Assembly: GCA_963513935.1 (NCBI GenBank)
Contig: OY740768.1
Span: 530,404-594,403, forward strand
Direction of reading: 5' to 3'
Source: Aphrophora alni
Lineage: Eukaryota > Arthropoda > Insecta > Hemiptera > Aphrophoridae
DNA: 64,000 bases
Numbering within the stretch: the stretch's first letter is position 1; every line of letters begins with the position of its first letter. The position numbers and the translations under genes are program-made. A model generated the notes under the pieces. The model worked only from the letters and a program-made list of their open reading frames with translations. It was not told where the DNA came from and ran no database searches. Shown piece after piece: positions 50,276 through 59,719 of the stretch.

Positions 50276-50779
50276 TGTGACCGTCTCCACTTCTTTTGAC
50301 CAGCTGGAAGCTCCGGCTGGCTGGAGACCGCGTACACTTTAGCCGAATCTTGTCAGGATGGGCCAAGGAGTCGGGTTAGGACACTAATGAACGCACGCAA
50401 CGCAAGTGAAATTAAATGTTATATTTTATTTACTGCTGAATTAAAAGATTACAGAATTATTATAATTTATTAAAAAGACATAACGGCAAGATAAAGCCCT
50501 AATAGTGGCCGAAAAACATACCGTTTAATTTAGCTAGCACGTGGCCGAAAATGGACTGACCTCGTCCCGTAGCGGTCTTCCTTCTCGCGGCTCTCGGAAC
50601 AGACTCCCCGCTCGGCTTGCTGGTTTAAGCCCTCCACTCCTCGTCTCTCCCCTCTTCTACGTCATATTGCACTGCTCAACAAAATCGCAAGTGCCAATTC
50701 ATATTTTATTATTTAGAATCCTTTACATCCTAATTTATACTTATTATAGTTTTGGTTTGGTGGGCTCATTGGCTGGGCC
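50276..50779. mobile_element. 504-bp insertion splitting the Helitron helicase
   Basis: The helicase reading stops at GGAACAAG (50,268-50,275) and resumes at ACAAGAATT (50,780). The shared ACAAG (50,271-50,275 and 50,780-50,784) fits a 5-bp target-site duplication. The insert begins TGTGACCG, contains a GC-richer core (about 50,280-50,400 and 50,540-50,680) and no convincing ORF or terminal inverted repeats. A solo LTR is one possibility (5-bp duplication, TG start), but the right end is not CA. The class is unknown. Confidence 0.75.
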
Positions 50780-51160
50780 ACAAGAATTTTGGTGCAAGAC
50801 TTAAAGCCAAATTTAATAATTGTGACTGTACTAACTGGATCTTTATTCCGAGAATAGAGCTTGCACCAACTGATACTGACCTCCCTTTCACCCTTAGAAG
50901 AAGGCAATTTCCTATCAAACTGGCATTCACTAAGACCATCAATAAATCGCAGGGACAAACATTGGACAATGTTGGTATCTTCCTAAGAGACCCTGTGTTT
51001 GCTCATGGTCAGCTATATGTAGCTCTCTCTAGAGTTCGTCATTTCAAAGATTTAAAGATTCAAATTGAGAGTAGTGAGCAACAAGGGGAGATTGCTGATG
51101 ACAATAAATATTATACAAAAAAATCGTATATAAAGAAATTTTAGATTTAAAATAAATTGC
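50780..51160 (+). pseudogene. Helitron Pif1-like helicase remnant, right part
   Basis: It starts TRILVQDLKPNLIIVTVLTG, shifts frame near 50,850, then reads FIPRIELAPTDTDLPFTLRR, TINKSQGQTL (helicase motif V region), GQLYVALSRVR (motif VI) and DNKYYTK. A second frameshift near 51,120 follows. The alternative frame ends VYKEIL, the usual Helitron helicase C-terminus. Two frameshifts plus the insertion make it inactive. The Rep/HUH part and the element's termini were not found. Confidence 0.9.
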
Positions 51161-51164
51161 GCAT

Positions 51165-52049
<885 letters not shown>

Positions 52050-52894
52050 TAAACAGATTTTGATTAATATTATTGTTAAATACTTAGGTACAAGTTGACC
52101 TAAGTCTAAACCTAGGCTCGAAAGAGCCTAGGGAATATAGGGCTACACTTCGTTTACTTAAGTTTTTGGAAATAATGTAGCAATTGAATATTTGTAAAAA
52201 ATATATATATAACCAGCTCATTGTTTGTTTAAAAGTTGCAATGACACATTTAAACATATTTAGTGGATCAGATTATTATCTACTGATTACAACTAACAAC
52301 TATCCTATTCTGCAAAATTGTTCAGGTTATGTATAACTAACTAAGCTAGTGTTGATTCTACCATGTTGATCGTAGGGTGTGTTAATGGCTTACATAGGCC
52401 TCTAAACAAAACTAAACTTCACATATTCAACTAGGTCTATGCCTAATACCCAACTGTAGGCCTATTTGTTTAAATCCCCAACTACATATGTTTAGAAACT
52501 GAAAATGTACAATAATTCTATTCTGTTTTTAATTACAGTATTATAAACCATCATGCATTTTTGTCAGCAAATTTTAATAACATAATTAATTCCATAAATT
52601 TGAAGGAAGTTTTATAGTTTGCTTTAAAATACAGATATAGCCTACTTAGTTTGCATATTTATTAGCTTGTACAAGCCTTTAATTATTGTAATGTTTCTGC
52701 TAATAGTTCCTTTTGTACTATATAATAACTTAATCGTAAACTTCAAAAATACCTGTATAGGAGAGAAATCAGCCATTTTTATTGATATCGGCATATGATA
52801 GCTATTTAAATAATACACCAGCAGCCATAAATTTGTAATCTAGTTGTAACCTTCTGTCACAAAGGTTAGGTTGGATATTTTGGGTACTTACATA

Positions 52895-52955
52895 TTAACG
52901 CCACCGCAGCAGAAGTTGCGCATATATATACATATAAGGTTTGGCCAGGTGTTTA

Positions 52956-52989
<34 letters not shown>

Positions 52990-53094
52990 GCTACCTGGCC
53001 AAACCTGTCATGATATATAATTATATCGCAAAGTAAGCAAATATTGGTACATATATATATAGGCTATGCACAATTTCTGCTGCGGTGGCGTTAA
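52895..53094. mobile_element. 200-bp MITE with TTAA ends (piggyBac-like target site)
   Basis: The left TTAACGCCACCGCAGCAGAA and right TTCTGCTGCGGTGGCGTTAA are perfect inverted copies with TTAA at both ends. A second inverted pair inside is AGGTTTGGCCAGGT and ACCTGGCCAAACCT, around a (TA)n tract. TTAA target sites are typical of piggyBac-superfamily elements. There is no coding capacity. Confidence 0.88.
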
Positions 53095-53255
53095 TACGTA
53101 ATTACCATATTTTGTTTCAACCCTATCATGAGAAGTTAGGTCATGTATTCAAGTACGATAAAGTGAATAAATTAATCGTCAACAGATTAATAACTTATAA
53201 TAATATTAAACTAGATTGATTAATATGTACTGTACAAGTTATAGCCTATAGATAT

Positions 53256-53794
53256 ATTGGTAATTGCTTACAAAGAAAGTTACCGGTATTTTGGGTGATC
53301 ATATTCTAAAAAATTGGGTGATTTGGTAAAAAATCATATTCTACATACCTTATTTCTTAATAATGAAAGATGTTTTTAATGCAGAGCTAACTTTTTCACG
53401 GAAAAAAAAAACAATGTCAACTTTTCTAGGTTAAGGTCCATTAAGTGTGTTAAAATAGGTTTGTACATGAGTTTTTACCTTACAAGTTCAATTAAGGTCT
53501 CTTTTTCTCATTCTCTCTCTTTAAAAAAAAGAAGAAGAAATTGTGTGTTATTTCCTAAGCTAACACTTGTGTCACCCATCCAAGTACTAACCACGCTCAA
53601 TGTTGCCTGACTTTGGTGATCTAGGCTATAATATAAATGCATTGAATTCTGTAGTTCTGAAATTATGATTTTTCAGTGAAAAAGTTAGCTTCACATTGAT
53701 CTTTTTTTTATTATTAAGAAATAAGGTATGTAGAACATAATTTCTTTTAAATCGCCAAAAGTACCGGAAACTTTCTTTATAAACAATTACCAAT
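53256..53794. repeat. Long inverted repeat (foldback) enclosing a 5S-rRNA-like segment
   Basis: The left arm 53,256-53,399 and right arm about 53,676-53,794 are inverted and imperfect. They share ATTGGTAATTG, TACATACCTTATTTCTTAA and GCTAACTTTTTCAC. The central segment of about 276 bp contains sequence resembling the internal promoter of 5S rRNA. Confidence 0.85.
53571..53622 (-). ncRNA. 5S rRNA-derived segment (SINE head or pseudogene)
   Basis: The minus strand reads GATCACCAAAGTCAGGCAAC, then ATTGAGCGTGGTTAGTACTT, then GGATGGGTGAC. This matches the 5S rRNA interval GATCACCGAAGTTAAGCAAC ... GGTTAGTACTTGGATGGGTGAC, the internal control region recognised by TFIIIA/Pol III. The rest of 5S rRNA is missing on both sides, so it is not a functional 5S gene. 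A 5S-derived SINE (SINE3-type) fits best, with a T-rich stretch downstream. Confidence 0.85.
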
Positions 53795-53799
53795 TTATT

Positions 53800-55020
53800 A
53801 AATCAAATCCAGTAATATAAGCCTGATAGGCTTACCAGTAGAAAGTGGACTAATTAATTTTAGTCAGTCCAGTTGAATTCAAAAAATGTTTATGCAATAA
53901 GTAAAAAACTAGACTATCTCGCTAAGCTCAGATGATCTTTTTAAAGTACAATAAATTATAAGATATAGCTGGTGGCATAACTTATGTTTTATAGGTGATC
54001 ATTTTCTGACAACCAATAAAAATATTTAATTTATCTTATGTCAGACATCTGTGTAATTTACAATTATATGGTGTCGTACTGTTCTAATTCATAAATAACA
54101 AATAAGCTCTTCTTATCAAAATGGCTGTTAGCGGAGGCCTACAGTTGTGTCTTCTCCATATGATCACAATTTCATATCTTGGTAGGCCTGCCTAATTTTT
54201 GTCTTTTTAGAAATTTGTTGTAAAATATTTAAATTACCCTACATAATACTTATTTTCAAAATTACAATAGGTCTAGCTCATTCATTTTCTATACACATTT
54301 GTGAACAATTAATTTACCTAATATTATAAATATAATAGATATGGCCTACATCTTTTTTTACAATCTGCTGATATGATTGAGTTCTTTATTACTTGGATTA
54401 TATTTGTTATAAATTGTTAGTTTTAGTGTATAAAAAATGTTTAAGTTACCGCGTAGTTTCTTTAATGGGTAATTTGCTTATCTGGATTAATTTGCAATAA
54501 CGACAACAAGTGAGAACTTAAGTCTTGGACTGTTGTAGTTTTTACAATTATCTAACAAAAATAAATAGTAGGCCTAAATAAGAATGATATGGTTAAGAAC
54601 CTAATACGTATTAGGCTACAGCCTTATGATGAAACAGACAAAACATAGCTTAGATACTTACATCAAATGGAAGAAAGTTTAAATACCAAATCAAAAAATT
54701 TTAAGTGATTCCAGTGACAATGTACATTTTTACTGAGATTTAGGATTCCTGATGTTTTGGTGATTGAAATGATCTTTTCTTTACTTTCGTATTTGTTTTT
54801 TAGAACAGTACATAGTTGTGTAAAACATATGAAAAATAAAGAAAAAAATCTGAAAACAATTATTATAAACAGTAAGATTAAAAAGAACAAATAACATTGA
54901 AACTATTAAAAATTATCACTGTGGACCAATTTCAACAAAGCACAAACAACGTTAAAACTATAAAAATCATTAGGCTATCAAACAAAAAAATCTTTATACA
55001 TTTATGTACCTCAAGAATAC
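53800..55020. other. Intronic sequence without recognised features
   Basis: No exon or element could be supported; the minus-strand open frame near 54,663-54,890 is AT-driven. Confidence 0.45.
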
Positions 55021-55029
55021 TTTTGGTTG

Positions 55030-56060
55030 ATAACCTCCTCCACTTAATAATAGGATCCTAGCTGTATGGGAGTTTATGTATTAATGCTACACTTGCTTGT
55101 GAGCCTGCATTGGCCTCATCGTAAGTAGCTTTTGAATCGAGTGTTATAATCATGTGTAGATCCTTATTCAGAATAGTATGAAACTTGTCTTTAATATTAC
55201 TTAAAAGTATTACAGTATTACTTAAAAAATCTCATACTATGGAATGACAATACTCCTAGCTCTAATATTACTTAAAGTATTACAGTATTACTTAAAAAAT
55301 CTTATACTATGGAATGACAATACTCCTAGCTCTAATATTACTTAAAGTATTACAGTATTACAAAATCTCATACTATGGAATGTCAATACTCCTAGCTCTT
55401 CAAAAGCATTTCCACAAGACCTTAGATTATTTATTCCTGCTGGAAGATGTGCTACTTTTTTTAAGGTTTAAAGAGCCTTTTCACTTGCTAAACTTTGGAA
55501 TCATAAACAAACATAGTAGGCTGTGAACATTGTGGAAAAGTTACAGTAATATCTAAGATTTGTTAGTATAAAATCCCAGAACATAGTTTTTTTTGGAAAT
55601 GCTGTCTACGTGACATTCCCAAGTTAGTCTAGCCTATTATCAATAACCAAATCTAGAAATTTACCAGAACTCACCTTTTCTATTATATTTTCACCTAACC
55701 TAACAGTTGGTCTAAGTACAACCCTTTCTTTGATTTAAAATAAAGTGTAAATAATTTGTTTTGTTTAGATTGATAGTTAAATTATTTTCTGTAAGTACTC
55801 TTATGCTAATTAGTTGTTTCATCTGCATACTGAACCAAATTATCAGTACAGACAGATGAATGTAAAACTTTTGTATATAAACGAAATACAACAGGTCCTA
55901 AGACTGAGGCTTGTGGTGGGACCCCACTTCAAATGAATACGGACATGTAATGAAATCAATATTTTCCACACAGACTAGATACAATTAAGATCAGTAGTAA
56001 TCAGAAAACGTACAAAACTGGAGGGTTTTACTCCAAAAGAACAAAGTTATCTGTATGAAT
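55030..56060 (-). pseudogene. LINE reverse-transcriptase remnant (Jockey/CR1-type)
   Basis: Minus strand, in order: GVPPQASVLGPVVFRLYTK (compare GVPQGSVLGPLLFxLYxN), VQYADETTN (catalytic FADD/YADD box, here YADE), then GKFLDLVIDNRL (compare KFLGLxID). Further 3' are stop-rich frames. The second catalytic Asp is Glu and stops interrupt it, so it is dead. It carries an internal 70-bp triplication. Confidence 0.8.
55195..55405. repeat. About 70-bp tandem triplication within the LINE remnant
   Basis: GGAATGACAATACTCC (third copy GGAATGTC) starts at 55,241, 55,311 and 55,377, giving periods of 70 and 66 bp. The repeated unit also contains AAAGTATTACAGTATTAC and TAGCTCTAATATTAC. Confidence 0.85.
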
Positions 56061-56725
56061 ATTGAACTTAGTTAAATGGAAATGTTATAAAAACAAAGCC
56101 TTCAAAACAACTATTCTATTGAAAATATTAGAAAGATAAATCAGGGGTAGGTTAGGTTACAATTACAGCTTTGGAAACAAGCAAAAAAGTAAATATATTA
56201 CATCTAAAATGTCAGAGCCATCATTATAAGAAAATTAGTAAGAAATAGATTAAATCAGTCCGGTTAAAGTTATAAAACATCAATTCTTTTGAATTTAAAT
56301 TTGTTATGGAAGCTAATATTGTAGTTTAGGAATTTCAACATGGTTTATGGGTTTGGTTGGTAGCAAATGTATTTTTAAATAATCTTTAGCTTATAAAACC
56401 TATATCCATGAAAAATTACTACTATGCCTTTGTTGAAAGGAACCTAAATTGTTTGTAACATATCTACTCTCTATTAAAAAGTTCAACTTTAAATTTAAAC
56501 TATTTAAAATTATTCTTAAATGTTAGTTTCTTAATTGATTTAGTTTTTCACTTTTTCTATTTCATAAAATAATTTCACTGTCCTGTCAATAATTTATAAT
56601 TATGATGTAAAAAAAGAATGAAGTTTTTCCAACCTAAACTTAAATGTATGGCCAAATATGATATTTAATTTGTCATGTATTTCGTGATACTGTACTATGT
56701 TTTTTTAAAGTGTACTTATTCATTT

Positions 56726-56761
56726 TACGGCTGTTTCACCTATTTTTTAAGGCATCATCAT
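56726..56761 (-). ncRNA. Hammerhead-like motif, candidate 3
   Basis: Minus strand: ATGATGA (core CUGANGA with the first base changed), T, GCCT and AGGT as a 4-bp stem II with an A-rich loop, GAA, then AC-AGCC-GT-A as a minimal stem III with GUA. Stem I pairing is not seen. It is listed because the layout equals that of candidate 2. Confidence 0.25.
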
Positions 56762-56769
56762 ATAGGGAT

Positions 56770-59090
56770 TCAGTTCTAATCATGTGAGTATGGTTTCATC
56801 TAACCATTAAAAAGCATTTAATTAGTTTAGGTAAACATGAAAACGTGAACATGATTAATTGATTAATTATTGATGATACCTAAACAATAGGCGAGACAGC
56901 ACTAAAGTGAATTAGACATAAGTAAATGAATTGTTAAGGGAAGTACCTAATCTAATAAATTAAATTGGATATTTTAGTTGAGTTCAATCCAAGAAAGTAT
57001 GTAAAAATGCTATGAAATGTTAGGTTAGGCTATTTGTTTTAAAATTCTGAGCTAGTTAATCTGAAGTGATTATTTAAATAACACCAACAGACTATTTTCT
57101 AAAGTAACCTTATAGGTTAAGTACTATTTATTAATAATTCTTATCTCATCGTCCGTTTCTCGTCTGATGGTGTTATAATCAACAATCTTTGATGGATACA
57201 AGTTGGTTGATATTTTTAATGCGTGAAATATAGCTACACCATCATATGAGAATTCTAATGAAACACTGTAATCTATAAAGCACAATTATCCTATTTTTTT
57301 TTTTTAATTTGGAAACATTGATATGTTGAAATAAGCTCTATAAAACTTTAATCCATAGTGAAAAGTAGTTTGCAAAAAATAATATAATTTATATGTTTTG
57401 TGTTAAGGCAACATGTCACCTCACTATCTTTCAAATTATTATATTTTTTCTATGAATCGTCTTCTCTATTTGCAATAAATATATTGACTAATTTATGTTT
57501 AAAATATAAACTCATACCGTAATTACGGTAGCCTACTTTATTTAAAACAAAAACAGAAAAGAACACCACTTTCTAGTGATAGAATACTTGATTCTTATGC
57601 ACTCTTAAAATAGAATCCATATATTGTATCATCTTTTAACGCTTCTACCTCCACGGGTCTGGTTCAACCTCTTCTATTCCCAGTGATCTCTCCATACCTC
57701 TGTTTCTCCTTCACACCTCCTGCTCCTCCTCCAATAGTCTCTATTCCTTCGCCTGCATATGCTTCTGAACTTACACCTTCCATCTTCTTCATTGCCTTTC
57801 CATGGGTCTTTGTATCTTTTCTATTTTCTCTTAATACTCTTTTAAAGTATTAAGAGAAAATAGAAAAGATACAAAGATTGCTCATTTTCAACTTCCTTAG
57901 TTTGTATTCCTAATATCACAAAAAGGGTTTGTTTTATAACAAAATCACAAAAATTAAAATTGTATGCTTTATTATTTATATTGTATAACTGAAATGATTT
58001 ACAGTTATAAATTATCTAGAGAATAAGAGCTGTCCAACTGGATTAAGTTTTAGAACCCTCAACAAAATATTAAGTAAACAATTGAACACACCTTTAATTA
58101 AGTTTACTAGTCTCTCAAATTGTGAGCAATAGGAAATTTATTGGCTCCGTTAAAATAAAAAGGTTTTCTGCAATTAATTGTAGAGGCTATTATAACAATA
58201 AAGAAAATTATTCTTTTGTGCCATTTTGAGAAATAAGATTGGTTATGACAAATCATTGTCAAAGATTCTAAAATATTAAGGGCTGTTGTGTACCCTAGAC
58301 AGTTACTATGAATTAATTTCTTTAAATATAAACAAAGATATTGTTATTTAAAAAAAGCAATCAATTTTGTCTTTTATACATTTTGTTTAAATCGTGTTTT
58401 CTAGAATTATACTCTATACCATTATAAATTTATTAACCATTATGGTTCAAACTCGTAGAAAAGTTAGATTTAATATCTAAATCAAGTCTTTATGATGTGT
58501 GTAGTGTTTTGCAGAGGCAATGTAGATGTAATGAAACATATAATGTTATATATTATTTTGTTCACAAAAGTCTAGAGAATAATAGGCCTACTAATGCGCT
58601 AAAAAAAAAAATTAATTATATGCATTATTTTTAACAATTTTTTTACATGTTTGGTTTTGATATCAAATAAAGAGTGTGTTCAATTGGAAACAAACAGAAT
58701 TTAAAAAAATTATTTATGATAAATACTAAAATATTTAGTTTAAAAGGGTATTTTGAAGAAAACGTATAGGCCTAATTATTAGGCTATAGGGCAGGAAATG
58801 AGAAAATTTGTAAAAATTTGGTTTCATTGTTTTATTTATTTTTTACTTAACGTTTTACTTATCGGTACCTACTTTTGGTTTTAGAAGTTATATCATTGAC
58901 AAAAATAAAATTTTAAACCGCCATTAGTTGTATACTAAAAATAATATGGATGGTTGCAGAGTATAGAAATGATACAGTAGCCTCAGACTAGGATTGTGTC
59001 TGGTTTAAGGGGTGTGTCCTCCCTTCGTCCCTTCTACTTGCTTCCCTGGCCTGACTTGCCCGTACAACCCATTCCAAGAAAACTAGATAA
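56770..59090. other. Intronic sequence, mostly featureless
   Basis: Besides the perfect inverted repeat at 57,808-57,876, I see only a C/T-rich stretch at about 57,640-57,800 without recognisable coding. Confidence 0.45.
57808..57876. repeat. Perfect 31-bp inverted repeat with 7-nt loop
   Basis: The left arm 57,808-57,838 (CTTTGTATCTTTTC ... AATACT) and right arm 57,846-57,876 (AGTATT ... GAAAAGATACAAAG) are exact reverse complements. The loop is CTTTTAA at 57,839-57,845. Perfection of the arms suggests recent origin or gene conversion. Confidence 0.95.
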
Positions 59091-59092
59091 AC

Positions 59093-59105
59093 AAATTACT
59101 GCTTA
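59093..59105. repeat. 13-bp direct repeat, left copy
   Basis: AAATTACTGCTTA here is repeated exactly at 59,703-59,715, bracketing the foldback element. This is the size range of target-site duplications left by target-primed retrotransposition. Confidence 0.7.
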
Positions 59106-59702
59106 AAGATAATAAAACACATTTTTTTATTTTGTAAAATCCACTTTTTATTAGTCTAGCTGACCAATGTCTACCCGGCCTGGGCAATGACCATAAGAAC
59201 AATACACACTGGGAAAACCAGTTAATTGTTCTAGGTGCAAATAACTTTTAAAGGTTTTACTATGGGAGAATTATACAAATCTAACTGGTCATTTAAAACT
59301 AAATTAGGAATTTTTAATTTCTAATTTAGTTTTAAATGACCAGTTAGATTTGTATAATTCTCCCTTAGTAAAACCTTTAAAAGTTATTTGTACCTAGAAC
59401 AATTAACTGGTTTTCCCAGTGTGTATTGTTCCTATGGTCATTGCCCAGGCAGGGTATTTCCCCACCCTTCTATTCATTGTATCCTAACTCTCACCATCTA
59501 GTTTTTAAGGTTCTCTTTTTTTTCTTTCTTTTTTTTCAATTTTCTTCAGTCTGTAATACAGCCTCGTCAATGCCTTAGCAGGCGAAACCATTGGTCGGCT
59601 AGACTAATAAAAAGTGGATTTTACAAAAAAAAAAATTGTGTTTTATTATCTTTAAACATATAATTCCACCAAGAACCTTCGGTCTCAACAGTAATGAAAA
59701 TT
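59106..59702. mobile_element. Foldback retroelement-like insertion with 13-bp flanking repeats
   Basis: The outer inverted arms are about 59,107-59,173 and about 59,592-59,656 (TAATAAAACACA, AAAATCCACTTTTTATTAGT). The inner arms are about 59,178-59,306 and about 59,320-59,452 (TGGGCAATGACC, CTAACTGGTCATTTAAAACT). A spacer of about 13 bp separates the inner arms. About 140 bp unique to the right side separates its arms and carries hammerhead-like candidate 4. There is no coding capacity. Confidence 0.8.
59548..59605 (+). ncRNA. Hammerhead-like three-way junction, candidate 4
   Basis: Stem I: AGTCT (59,548-59,552) with AGACT (59,601-59,605), and AGCC (59,560-59,563) with GGCT (59,597-59,600). 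Stem II: GCC (59,572-59,574) with GGC (59,581-59,583). GAA follows, then stem III ACC-ATT-GGT (59,587-59,595) and C at the cleavage position. All three helices can form. The CUGANGA core is degraded (CTCGTCA), so activity is unlikely without repair. Confidence 0.4.
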
Positions 59703-59719
59703 AAATTACTGCTTAGCTA

